NCBI GenBank assembly: GCA_900546885.1
Contig: UREN01000007.1
Location: 1 to 53,159, forward strand
DNA length: 53,159 nt
Direction: 5' to 3'
Source of the DNA: an uncultured Oscillospiraceae bacterium
GTDB taxonomy: Bacteria > Bacillota > Clostridia > Oscillospirales > Ruminococcaceae
Positions within the stretch are counted from its first letter, which is position 1, and every line of letters starts with the position of its first letter. Of the stretch, positions 8,746 to 16,983 are shown piece after piece. The notes under the pieces were generated by a model. That model made no database searches. It worked only from the letters and a program-made list of their open reading frames with translations, and was not told where the DNA came from. The translations under genes were made by a program, and so were the position numbers.

Positions 8746-10119
8746 ATGCACATTGAAGAAATTCTGGAACGGCAGCGCCGCTTTTTTGCAAGCGGCGCCA
8801 CCCTGCCGGTGAGCTTTCGTATTGAGGCGCTGAAAAAGCTGCATGCGGCCGTGCAGAGCCATGAAGCCGAAATTGCCCGCGCCCTTCGGCAGGACCTTGG
8901 CAAAAGCGAATATGAAAGCTTTATGTGCGAGACGGGGCTGGTGCTTACAGAGCTCAGTTATATGGCGCGCCACACGCGGCGCTTTGCGGCGCGGCGCAGG
9001 GTGCGCACCCCCATGGCGCAGTTTGCCGCCGCCAGCTATGTGAAACCCTCGCCCTATGGCAACACGCTGATTATGAGCCCGTGGAATTACCCGTTTCTCT
9101 TGACGATGGACCCGCTGGCAGACGCCATTGCGGCCGGGAACACGGCGGTTGTCAAGCCCAGCGCCTATTCGCCGGCCACAAGCGCTGTGGTAGAAAAGAT
9201 GATTGGCGAATGCTTTGCCCCTGAATATGTTGCAGTGGTAACCGGCGGGCGAAAAGAAAACGCTGCCCTGCTGGAGCAAAAGTTCGACTTTGTCTTTTTT
9301 ACCGGCAGCCAAAATGTGGGAAAACAGGTGCTGCTGCACACGGCCCGGCATTTGACGCCCGCCGTGCTGGAGCTGGGCGGCAAAAGCCCCTGCATTGTAG
9401 ACAGCACGGCCAAACTGAAGCTGGCCGCCAAGCGCATTGTGTTCGGCAAATATCTCAACTGCGGGCAAACCTGTGTTGCGCCCGATTATATTCTGTGCCA
9501 CCGCAGCGTGAAAGACGCGCTGGTGGAAGAGATATGCCGGCAGGTGCGCGCGCAATATGGGCAGGCCCCTTTGGAAAACCCGGATTACGGCAAAATTGTC
9601 AACCAAAAGCATTTTGACCGCCTGTGCGCCCTGCTGGACCCTGACAAAGTGGTGCTGGGCGGCGCGGCAAGGGCAGAGACGCTGCAAATAGAACCCACTG
9701 TGATGGATTCTGTCAGCTGGGACGACGCCGTGATGCAGGAAGAGATTTTTGGGCCCATTCTGCCTGTGCTTACGTTCGAGCGGTTTGAAGAAGTATATGA
9801 GCTGCTGGCCAACAAGCCAAAGCCGCTTGCGCTGTACCTGTTTTCGGAGGACAGGCAGAGAATGCAGCAGGTTACCGAGCGCTGCCGCTACGGCGGGGGA
9901 TGCATCAACGACACCATCATTCACCTTGCCACCAGCGAAATGGGCTTTGGCGGCGTGGGTGAAAGCGGCATGGGCGCTTACCATGGCAAAGTGGGGTTTG
10001 ACGCATTTTCCCACGCAAAGAGCATGGTGGAGAAAAAGACATGGCTGGACCTTCCCATGCGCTACCAGCCGTACAGGCGCGCGCTGTACGACAGGCTGCT
10101 GCATTTGTTTTTGCGGTGA
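8746..10119 (+). CDS. Aldehyde dehydrogenase, class 3 type
   Basis: The 457-residue length and sequence fit the class 3/fatty-aldehyde branch: SPWNYPFLLTMDPL, the catalytic Glu in LELGGKSP, the catalytic Cys in NCGQTCVAPDY, and EEIFGPILPVL. It oxidises an aldehyde to the acid with NAD(P). A GGAGGG site precedes the ATG and only two bases separate it from the alcohol dehydrogenase stop. The C-terminal basic and aromatic tail (PYRRALYDRLLHLFLR) resembles the membrane-associating tail of fatty aldehyde dehydrogenases, so long-chain substrates are possible. Confidence 0.93.
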   Translation: MHIEEILERQRRFFASGATLPVSFRIEALKKLHAAVQSHEAEIARALRQDLGKSEYESFMCETGLVLTELSYMARHTRRFAARRRVRTPMAQFAAASYVKPSPYGNTLIMSPWNYPFLLTMDPLADAIAAGNTAVVKPSAYSPATSAVVEKMIGECFAPEYVAVVTGGRKENAALLEQKFDFVFFTGSQNVGKQVLLHTARHLTPAVLELGGKSPCIVDSTAKLKLAAKRIVFGKYLNCGQTCVAPDYILCHRSVKDALVEEICRQVRAQYGQAPLENPDYGKIVNQKHFDRLCALLDPDKVVLGGAARAETLQIEPTVMDSVSWDDAVMQEEIFGPILPVLTFERFEEVYELLANKPKPLALYLFSEDRQRMQQVTERCRYGGGCINDTIIHLATSEMGFGGVGESGMGAYHGKVGFDAFSHAKSMVEKKTWLDLPMRYQPYRRALYDRLLHLFLR

Positions 10120-10134
10120 GGCGCAGGGAAACGG

Positions 10135-10175
10135 GGAAGAAAAAACAGGCCGCCGGGGGGTTCCCGGCGGCCTGT
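10135..10175 (-). terminator. Terminator of the pit-DUF47 operon
   Basis: A 13-bp stem (10145-10157 with 10163-10175) is followed on the minus strand by TTTTTTCTT. On the plus strand the tail is not T-rich, so it mainly ends the minus-strand operon and lies between convergent genes. Confidence 0.8.
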
Positions 10176-10230
10176 CTTGGTGCATCCCCGGGCGCCCGCG
10201 CGTACACGCCGGGCACCCGGGGAAGTAAAT

Positions 10231-10854
10231 TTAAGAGTTTTTCATGACAACGCTTTCCACCACGTCCGCCACATGCTCGCAGGCGTCGGCGCATTTTTCC
10301 AGGTACATGTACACCTCGCGGCAGGCAATAATCTCCAGCGCATCGGTGCTGGTGTTGTGCAGCTCGTGCATGCTGGAGATGAACAGGGCGTCGGCCTCTT
10401 CCTCCATGGTGTTGATGTGGATGATATGCTCGTGCAGCTTTTTGGAGTGTTTGAAATCGGCAAACTCCACCATCATTTCACGCACAGCCTCACAGCAGTG
10501 CACCACCACCTTGGCCAGGGACAGCGTCTCGGGGCGCACCGTCTTCATGTTGTTGTAATAGATGCGGATAAGCACATCCTCAATTTTATCGGTGAGCTCG
10601 TCGATACACTGGCTGAGCAGGGTGATATCCTCGCGCTCAATCGGCGTGATAAACGCTTTTACAAGGGCGTCCGACAGCTCGTGTTTCTTTTCGTCTGCAG
10701 CGTGCTCTACCGCATGGATCTCGTCCAGCTTCTCAGGAAGCTGGGCCGGGTCGAAGTGCTCCATCGTCTGCTCCAGAAGATGGGCTGCCTCGCACGAGAG
10801 CTGGGTGCAGGCAATGAAGTTTTCGAAATAAAAAGAATCTGTTTTTTTTGACAT
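10231..10854 (-). CDS. DUF47 (PhoU-like) partner of Pit
   Basis: The 207-residue all-helical protein matches the DUF47/TIGR00153 family, distant PhoU relatives with repeated acidic metal-binding segments such as EEEAD and EKCADACEHVAD. These are almost always beside pit and modulate phosphate uptake. AGGAGG precedes the ATG. It is the second gene of the operon, 51 bases after pit. Confidence 0.9.
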   Translation of the reverse strand: MSKKTDSFYFENFIACTQLSCEAAHLLEQTMEHFDPAQLPEKLDEIHAVEHAADEKKHELSDALVKAFITPIEREDITLLSQCIDELTDKIEDVLIRIYYNNMKTVRPETLSLAKVVVHCCEAVREMMVEFADFKHSKKLHEHIIHINTMEEEADALFISSMHELHNTSTDALEIIACREVYMYLEKCADACEHVADVVESVVMKNS

Positions 10855-10905
10855 GACGTTACGCGCCTCCTGAAATGTTTGCCCGGGGGCCGGGCTAAAA
10901 GCGGT

Positions 10906-11958
10906 TTAGAAAATGGCCATAAACAGCTTTGCCATGATGAAACTGATAAGCCCGCAGCCGGGGAAGGTGAACACCCAGGTGAGCACCATGTCCTTTACCA
11001 CGCCGAAATTGATGGCCGAGAGGCGCTTTACGGCCCCCACACCCATAATGGCAGTGGTTTTGGTATGTGTGGTAGAGACAGGGATGCCAAACAGGCTGGA
11101 ATACAGCAGGCACAGCGCGGCGGCCATATCAGCCGAGAACCCCTGATATTTTTCCAGGTGAACCATGTCCATGCCTACCGATTTGATGATTTTCTCGCCG
11201 CCCACGCTGGTGCCCAGGGCCATCACCACGCTGCACAGCAGCATCAGCCAAACGGGAATGCCAATGCCCTGCACGCTGCTTTGCCCGTTGCAGAAGGCAA
11301 GGCCCAAAAACAGCACGCCAATGAACTTTTGGCCATCCTGCGCGCCGTGCATGAAGCTCATGGCGGCGGCGCCGAATATCTGCGCGGCCTGAAAGAAGGG
11401 GTTGGTTTTGCGGCGGTCCATGCCGCGGCATATCAGTGTCACCAGTTTGCACACGGCCCAGCCAGTGGCAAACCCCAGCGCAAGGCTGAGCACCAGCCCA
11501 TACAGCACCTTGGCCCATTCGCCCATATTGATGCCGCCAATGCCGCTTTGAATGGCAATGGCCGCGCCGGAGAGGCCTGCAATGAGGCTGTGGCTTTCGC
11601 TGGTGGGAATGCCGAAAATCGAGGCCCCCACGCTGTACACCACAATGGAAAACAGCGCCGCGCACAGCGCCACCAGAGCCTCCCGCGTGTCGCCGCCAAA
11701 ATCTACCATATTGCTGATGGTGGAGGCCACAGAGCTGTTGATTTTGGTCATCACAAACACGCCCAGGAAGTTGAACGCGGCACTCATAAGAATTGCCGCG
11801 CGCACATTCATGCAGCGCGTGGTGACACAGGTGGCAATGGCGTTCGGCGCGTCTGTCCAGCCGTTGACAAAAATCACGCCCAGCGTGAGCGCCACCGTAA
11901 TAAGAAGAACGGGGTTGCCGCCCATCTGGCTGAGAAATGAGGAAAACGATACGTCCAT
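10906..11958 (-). CDS. pit: Inorganic phosphate transporter, PiT family
   Basis: The 350-residue polytopic membrane protein carries the two PiT signature repeats: FVNGWTDAPNAIATCVTTR near the N-terminus and SFMHGAQDGQKFIGV in the second half, with about ten hydrophobic segments. It imports phosphate, as metal phosphate, by ion coupling. The start is preceded by GCGGGGGCTTGT, a modest site. It is followed by its DUF47 partner. Confidence 0.94.
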   Translation of the reverse strand: MDVSFSSFLSQMGGNPVLLITVALTLGVIFVNGWTDAPNAIATCVTTRCMNVRAAILMSAAFNFLGVFVMTKINSSVASTISNMVDFGGDTREALVALCAALFSIVVYSVGASIFGIPTSESHSLIAGLSGAAIAIQSGIGGINMGEWAKVLYGLVLSLALGFATGWAVCKLVTLICRGMDRRKTNPFFQAAQIFGAAAMSFMHGAQDGQKFIGVLFLGLAFCNGQSSVQGIGIPVWLMLLCSVVMALGTSVGGEKIIKSVGMDMVHLEKYQGFSADMAAALCLLYSSLFGIPVSTTHTKTTAIMGVGAVKRLSAINFGVVKDMVLTWVFTFPGCGLISFIMAKLFMAIF

Positions 11959-12280
11959 ACAAGCCCCCGCTTCGCAAAACTGTGTTGAAGAAAATTGCCC
12001 GGCCTGCCTGCGGCAAAGCCGGAAAAAAGGGGCAGGGCCCCTTTACCAAGAAAAAGGGCCTGCCCCGCTGCCGCACGGCGGCTTCAGGCCGCGCGCCCGC
12101 TCGCATGTTATCACACTGCGAATAAATAGAGACACCAAGCGGCGCTCTATGACAGGCTCCACCACTTATTCCAGCAGTTCCAGCATATCAGCAAAGCGGC
12201 GGCCCGTCAACAGAATTTGTCTATTTTGTAAGAAGAAAGTAAAAATTTTTCGTCTGGCCGCCTGCGGCCCGTGCAATTTG
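11959..12280 (-). promoter_or_regulatory. pit leader region with promoter and terminator-like hairpin
   Basis: No gene is seen in these 322 bases. On the minus strand a promoter TTGACG (12210-12205)-17-TATGCT (12187-12182) would start a leader of about 215 bases before pit. Inside the leader a GC-rich stem (12066-12056 with 12040-12029, one bulge) is followed by TTTTTT (12028-12023), the shape of an intrinsic terminator. It may end the upstream gene (12281-14869) or act as an attenuator of pit. A small hairpin at about 12262-12275 follows the stop of the upstream gene. Confidence 0.5.
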
Positions 12281-14869
12281 CTACTGCCTTTGGGCCAGTA
12301 TCTCGGCAATCTGCCTGTCGGCAAGTTCAATTTCCTCTTTCAGGGCCCGGGCAGACATGCGCAATGCGCCATGCCCTAAAATAATAAGCTGCTCGGCGCC
12401 GTCCGAGGTGGCCACGCGCACGCGGTGGCGGCCTGCAAGCTGATAGGTGGCCTTTTCAATATACATGTCGGCCGTTTCGGCTTCTTTGGTGTACACAATG
12501 CAGATGCCGCCATACTGCTGCATCTCGCCGCGCCCGCCGCGCACCTTGTAGGCGTCGAACACCAGAATAACATGGCACTGGCGAAAGCCCTGGTAATTGC
12601 ACAGAATATCCGCCAGGGCGGCGCGGGCTGCATCGATGTTCTCTTTGGCAAGCTCTTTCAGCTCGTCCCATGCAAAAATGATGTTGTAGCCGTCCACCAG
12701 CAGATAGTCGTGCACCGGCTGCTGCGGCTGCGAGGGCGCTTCGCGCGGGCGGCGTGCCATGGCGCTGTCCACAAGGTCCCGCCGGCGGATGGGCCCAAAG
12801 GTGCGCACGAAAATGGCCTCCAGCTCTTTGTCTTCCTCCAGCGTGCCGGTATAGCGCTTTGCCGCTTCGCGCGGGCGGCTTTGGGCAGGCGGCGGGGCGG
12901 GGGCTGCCGGGCGGAACACGGGGGGCACATGCATCAGCGCAGGCGCCTCATTCCATTTCACGGTAAAGCCCGCGCCATGGCCGCAGAACACGGAATCGGC
13001 CGTGTTTTCCGTATCCGCATCCGCGCTGTAAGCCGCTGCGGCAATTACCTGTGCGGCATTATGGCAGGGGGCATAACCCTGCACAACGGCGGAAAAGCGG
13101 CCCATTCCCTGGGTATACCCGGCCACTTCACGCGCATAACCGCGCATGGTGGCCACGGGGGCCGTGCCGGTAAGCACAGCCGTTTCGCCGCACAGCTGCG
13201 GCGGCTCGAAGCTGCCATTCATGCGCTGCACATCCGCCATGGCGCGCCCCACCGATGCGGCCGGAACCTCCAGCCGGAAAGCATAGCAAGGCTCCAGCAG
13301 GATGCTTTCCGTGCTGCGCAGGCCCTGGCGCAGGGCGCGGTAGGTGGCCTGGCGAAAATCGCCCCCCTCGGTGTGCTTGCTGTGGGCGCGCCCGGCCACC
13401 AGCGTGATATTCATGTCTGTAATGGGCGCGCCTGTCAGCACACCTGCATGCACCTTTTCGGCCAAATGCGTCAAAATCAGGCGCTGCCAGTTTTTGTCCA
13501 GCATGTCCTCGCTGCACGCGCTGGAAAAATGAAGCCCGCTGCCGCGCGCGGCGGGTTCCAGCAAAAGGTGCACCTCGGCGTAATGGCGCAAAGGCTCGAA
13601 ATGCCCCATGCCCTCCACCGGGGAGGCAATGGTCTCTTTATATAGAATACCGCCCTCGTCAAATTGCAGGGCAAGGCCAAAGCGCTGCTGTGCAAGGCGT
13701 GCCAGCACCTCCAGCTGCACTTCGCCCATCACACGCATGTGTACCTCCCCCAGCTGGGCGTTCCACGAGACGCGCAGCTGAGGGTCTTCTTCCTCCAGCG
13801 TGCGCAGTTTTTGCAGGGCGGTGTGGACGTCCTGTTCTTCGGGAAACAGAACGCGGTAGGTGAGCACGGGCTCCAGCACGGGGGCCTGCGCAGGCGGCTG
13901 GCAGCCCAGCGCCTCGCCCGCATAGGTGTGCGAAAGCCCGGTGACGGCGCATACCGTGCCGGCGGGCGCCTCGGCCACGGCCATGTATTTTGCGCCGGAA
14001 TAAATGCGAAGCTGGTCTGCCTTCTGCTGCCAGCTGCCGCCCTGCGCACACAACAGCTGTTTTGCACGCAGCACGCCGCCTGTCACTTTCAAATGGGTCA
14101 GGCGCTCGCCCTTGCCGCCATAGCTTACCTTATACACCTGTGCGGCAAATTCCGGCCCATAGGCAGGCGCAAGGGTGTCGTGCTCCAGTGCGGCCAGCAG
14201 GGCATCTACCCCTTCGCACCGCAATGCGCTGCCAAACAGGCAGGGAAACACCCTGCGCTGCGCCACAAGCCGGGCAGACGCGCCGGGCGGCAGGGCGCCC
14301 GTTTCCAGGTATGCCTCCATCACTTCATCGCTTTGCATGGCCAGTGCTTCTTCCCACTGCGGTGTGCCAGGAAGGGAAAAATCGATACACCCCTCACCGA
14401 AAGCGGCGCGGGCTTCGGCCAGCAAAGCGGCCTTATCTGCACCGGGCAGGTCCATTTTATTAAAAAACAGGAACGTAGGGATGTGATGCGCGGCCAGCAG
14501 CTTCCACAAGGTGCGGGTGTGGCCCTGCACGCCATCCGTTCCGCTGATAACCAGGACGGCATAGTCCAAAACCTGCAGCGTGCGTTCGGCCTCGGCCGAA
14601 AAATCCACATGGCCGGGCGTGTCCAAAAGGGTGATGCATGTGCCGCCCACAGAAAACACGGCCTGCTTTGCAAAAATGGTGATGCCGCGCTCGCGCTCCA
14701 GGGCCTCTGTGTCCAAAAAGGCATCGCCGTGGTCCACCCTGCCCAGGCGGCGCAGGCTGCCGCTCTGATATAACAGCGCTTCGGAAAGCGTCGTTTTTCC
14801 GGCGTCTACATGGGCAAGAATGCCAACGGCCAGCCGTTTGCCATTGCCATCCTCTTTGTGCTGCGCCAT
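12281..14869 (-). CDS. TetM-like translational GTPase fused to a NYN (Rae1/YacP-like) endoribonuclease domain
   Basis: This 862-residue protein has two parts. Residues 1 to about 645 are EF-G/TetM-like: G1 AHVDAGKT at 19-26, G2 in RERGITI, G3 DTPGHVDF, G4 NKMD, then domains II-V including ADFR-like GGDFRQATYRAL. After a Pro/Ala-rich linker (about 650-717), residues 721-862 form a NYN/PIN-like domain close to B. subtilis YacP/Rae1: VDGYNIIFAW, VFDAYKVRG, EAETADMYIEK and ATSDGAEQ, giving acidic residues D726, D772, D801 and D823. Rae1 cleaves mRNA in the ribosomal A site, and TetM-type GTPases bind beside that site, so a ribosome-targeted nuclease is the inferred role. The ATG at 14869 follows AAGGGAGGG. 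Confidence 0.9.
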   Translation of the reverse strand: MAQHKEDGNGKRLAVGILAHVDAGKTTLSEALLYQSGSLRRLGRVDHGDAFLDTEALERERGITIFAKQAVFSVGGTCITLLDTPGHVDFSAEAERTLQVLDYAVLVISGTDGVQGHTRTLWKLLAAHHIPTFLFFNKMDLPGADKAALLAEARAAFGEGCIDFSLPGTPQWEEALAMQSDEVMEAYLETGALPPGASARLVAQRRVFPCLFGSALRCEGVDALLAALEHDTLAPAYGPEFAAQVYKVSYGGKGERLTHLKVTGGVLRAKQLLCAQGGSWQQKADQLRIYSGAKYMAVAEAPAGTVCAVTGLSHTYAGEALGCQPPAQAPVLEPVLTYRVLFPEEQDVHTALQKLRTLEEEDPQLRVSWNAQLGEVHMRVMGEVQLEVLARLAQQRFGLALQFDEGGILYKETIASPVEGMGHFEPLRHYAEVHLLLEPAARGSGLHFSSACSEDMLDKNWQRLILTHLAEKVHAGVLTGAPITDMNITLVAGRAHSKHTEGGDFRQATYRALRQGLRSTESILLEPCYAFRLEVPAASVGRAMADVQRMNGSFEPPQLCGETAVLTGTAPVATMRGYAREVAGYTQGMGRFSAVVQGYAPCHNAAQVIAAAAYSADADTENTADSVFCGHGAGFTVKWNEAPALMHVPPVFRPAAPAPPPAQSRPREAAKRYTGTLEEDKELEAIFVRTFGPIRRRDLVDSAMARRPREAPSQPQQPVHDYLLVDGYNIIFAWDELKELAKENIDAARAALADILCNYQGFRQCHVILVFDAYKVRGGRGEMQQYGGICIVYTKEAETADMYIEKATYQLAGRHRVRVATSDGAEQLIILGHGALRMSARALKEEIELADRQIAEILAQRQ

Positions 14870-14924
14870 GCCCGGCCCTCCCTTTGCGTTGTGTGCCATG
14901 CCGCTTTTTGGCGGCTTTTTTATC

Positions 14925-14953
14925 ATTATAAAGCATCGGCCGGCCTCTGGCAA
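14925..14953 (-). promoter_or_regulatory. Promoter of the GTPase-NYN gene
   Basis: On the minus strand TTGCCA (14953-14948), 17 bases, TATAAT (14930-14925). Transcription would begin about 50 bases before the start codon. Confidence 0.7.
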
Positions 14954-14968
14954 ATGTGCATGGCCGCG

Positions 14969-14997
14969 TTGACACCGTTTCGCAAAGCGGGTATACT
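14969..14997 (+). promoter_or_regulatory. Promoter of the family 2 glycosyltransferase
   Basis: TTGACA (14969-14974), 17 bases, TATACT (14992-14997). The gap to the minus-strand promoter is only 15 bases, so the two polymerase sites probably compete. Confidence 0.8.
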
Positions 14998-15077
14998 GAA
15001 CACGTGCCAGTGTAAAGGGCCAGACAAGCCTGCCCTTGCGCATGGGTGCCATCCAAGCAAAAAGGGGGCCGCGCGCC

Positions 15078-16067
15078 GTGAAAGCAAGCATTGTCATTCC
15101 AAACCTGAACGGCGCGGGCTGGCTGAAGGACTCTATCGAATCCATCCGGGCACAGACGTTTCGGGATTTTGAGCTGATTGTAGTAGACAACGGCTCGGAA
15201 GATGAAAGCCTTGCCATTGCCCGCAGCTATGTGGGGCAAGAGGGTTATACCCTGATTGAAAACGGCCACAACACAGGCTTTTCGCACGCGGTGAACCAGG
15301 GCATCTGCGCGGCAAAGGGCGAATATGTAGTGCTGTTTAATAACGATGCCTTTGCCGAGCCGCAGTGGCTGGAGGAACTGGTTGCCATGGCCGGCACAGA
15401 CGAGAAGATATTTGCCGTGCAAAGCCTGATGATCCGCCATTTCGAACGCGAGCTTGCCGATGATGCAGGCGATTACGTCACCCTGTTCGGCTGGGCATGC
15501 AAGCGCGGCGACGGCATGTATTGGAAGCGTTATACAAAGCCGCAGCGCATTTTTTCCGCCTGCGGCGGCGCCAGTTTGTACCGCAAATGCATTCTGGACG
15601 AGATAGGCCTGTTTGACGAGACGTTTTTTGCCTATTTTGAGGATGTGGATATCTCCTGGCGCGCCAACAGCCTTGGATATAAGAACATGTATTGCCCGGC
15701 GGCAAAGTGCTACCATATCTGCGGGGCAACCACCGGCGCTGTGCGCTACAATGCATTCAAAAGCGTGCAAAGCGGGCGCAACAGCATTCTTTTGCCGTGG
15801 AAGAATATGCCGTTTTTGATGTTTGTGCTGAATTTTCCGTTCCTGCTGGCGGGGTACCTGCTGAAGGTGCTGGTGTTCGGCCTGCGCGGCTTCTGGAAGC
15901 CGTACCTTCAGGGCGCAAAGGAGGCAGCGCGCGCCATTCCCCGCTTGAAAAAGCCGAAGTTCCGCCTGCGCAATGTGCCCTGTTATGGGTTAATAGAGCT
16001 GTGGCTGGTTGCCGGTGTGTTCCGCTATATCGGTTACCGCGCCGCCCGTGCGCTGAAATGGAAATAG
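15078..16067 (+). CDS. Family 2 glycosyltransferase (rhamnosyl-type)
   Basis: A 329-residue GT-A glycosyltransferase. It shows IVIPNLNG at the start, DNGSEDES for nucleotide-sugar binding, NTGFSHAVNQG, the DXD-like NNDAF, and FAYFEDVDISWRANSLGY, which is typical of bacterial rhamnosyltransferase-like GT2 enzymes. A hydrophobic segment near residues 250-275 may attach it to the membrane. The GTG at 15078 is chosen because AAGGGGG lies about 10 bases upstream and the protein then begins at the first beta strand; in-frame ATGs at 15036 and 15042 are possible. It stands alone between a promoter and a terminator. Acceptor unknown; wall or exopolysaccharide is likely. Confidence 0.9.
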   Translation: MKASIVIPNLNGAGWLKDSIESIRAQTFRDFELIVVDNGSEDESLAIARSYVGQEGYTLIENGHNTGFSHAVNQGICAAKGEYVVLFNNDAFAEPQWLEELVAMAGTDEKIFAVQSLMIRHFERELADDAGDYVTLFGWACKRGDGMYWKRYTKPQRIFSACGGASLYRKCILDEIGLFDETFFAYFEDVDISWRANSLGYKNMYCPAAKCYHICGATTGAVRYNAFKSVQSGRNSILLPWKNMPFLMFVLNFPFLLAGYLLKVLVFGLRGFWKPYLQGAKEAARAIPRLKKPKFRLRNVPCYGLIELWLVAGVFRYIGYRAARALKWK

Positions 16068-16093
16068 CCCCGGGCCCGGCTCAAAAAACTGCC

Positions 16094-16130
16094 AAAGGCG
16101 GCGTGTACAAGGGTACACGCCGCCTTTGTT
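16094..16130. terminator. Bidirectional terminator
   Basis: A perfect 15-bp stem (16094-16108 with 16113-16127) has the loop AAGG. TTTGTT follows on the plus strand. On the minus strand TTTGGCAGTTTTTT follows. It separates the converging glycosyltransferase and sugar operon. Confidence 0.88.
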
Positions 16131-16151
16131 CATAAAAAGCCGGTGGGGGGG

Positions 16152-16922
16152 TTAAATGGCGGTGTAGCCGCCGTCAATCAACAGCTCGGTGCCGGTGGCA
16201 TAGCGGGAGGCATCGCTGGCAAGGTACAGGTAGGCGCCGGCAATGTCCTCTGGCGTGCCCATGCGTTTCTGCGGGGTGCGGTCTATCCAGCCCTGCAATT
16301 CATCGCTCCAGTCCGTCACTACTTCTGTGGCCACATAGCCGGGGCTGACGCAGTTCACGCGGATGTTGTATTTGGCAAGCTCCACAGCCAGCGAGCGCGT
16401 AAGGTGCACCACAGCCGCTTTGCTGGTGCAGTAGCTGGAGGTGGTTTGCGGGGTGTTGATGATGCGTGCAGACATAGACGCCATGTTTACGATGGTGCCG
16501 GGCTTGTTCTGGGCAATCATCACCTTGGCGGCTGCCTGTGCACACAGGAACGTGCCAAACAGGTTCACATCAATCACGCGCTTCCAGTCTTCCGGGCGAA
16601 CAGATTCCACCGGGAAAAAGTTTACAATGCCCACGTTGTTGATGGCAAAATCGATGGTGCCGTAGGTTTGTACCACCATCTCGGCCATTTGAGCCACCTG
16701 CTGCGGGTCTGACACATCACAGCGGAACGCGGTGATGTGCCTGCCATACTGTTCCGAAAAGGCCTGCGCCACGGCCTGTGCCTTTTCTTCGTTGACATCC
16801 ACAATGGTAAATTCAGCCCCGGCCTGAATAAATGCCTCGGCAATGGCCTTGCCAATGCCCTGGGCGGCGCCGGTGATAAACCCTTTTTTGCCGTCCAGGC
16901 GAAATTGCTTCATAATATCCAT
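16152..16922 (-). CDS. Short-chain dehydrogenase/reductase
   Basis: The 256-residue classical SDR shows TGAAQGIG for the cofactor, NNVGI (NNAG motif), the catalytic Ser in MASMSA and the YxxxK pair in SYCTSK. It ends with DGGYTAI, the usual C-terminus. GGAGG lies 6 bases before the ATG at 16922. As the last gene of a sugar-uptake operon it probably oxidises the imported sugar or polyol, for example to a keto-sugar; the substrate cannot be named. Confidence 0.92.
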   Translation of the reverse strand: MDIMKQFRLDGKKGFITGAAQGIGKAIAEAFIQAGAEFTIVDVNEEKAQAVAQAFSEQYGRHITAFRCDVSDPQQVAQMAEMVVQTYGTIDFAINNVGIVNFFPVESVRPEDWKRVIDVNLFGTFLCAQAAAKVMIAQNKPGTIVNMASMSARIINTPQTTSSYCTSKAAVVHLTRSLAVELAKYNIRVNCVSPGYVATEVVTDWSDELQGWIDRTPQKRMGTPEDIAGAYLYLASDASRYATGTELLIDGGYTAI

Positions 16923-16938
16923 AGCTTGCCTCCAAATG

Positions 16939-16970
16939 CAGGGGCCGGGCGCGGAAGCCGCCCGGCCCTG
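16939..16970 (-). other. Intercistronic stem-loop between the binding protein and SDR genes
   Basis: CAGGGGCCGGGCG (16939-16951) pairs with CGCCCGGCCCTG (16959-16970) with one bulge. On the transcribed strand no T-run follows. Such stems commonly stabilise binding-protein mRNA and lower expression of the next gene. Confidence 0.55.
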
Positions 16971-16983
16971 TTTTTCTGTTTGA

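Noticed and set aside
12281..14869. Calling the EF-G-like gene a tetracycline-resistance gene
   Set aside because: The GTPase is only TetM-like and carries a nuclease domain not found in Tet(M), Tet(O) or Tet(W). Resistance cannot be claimed from this sequence.
14900..14920. Terminator on the plus strand (GCCGC-TTTTTG-GCGGC and six T)
   Set aside because: No plus-strand gene lies upstream. It is in the leader of the minus-strand GTPase-NYN gene and is only a five-base-pair stem.
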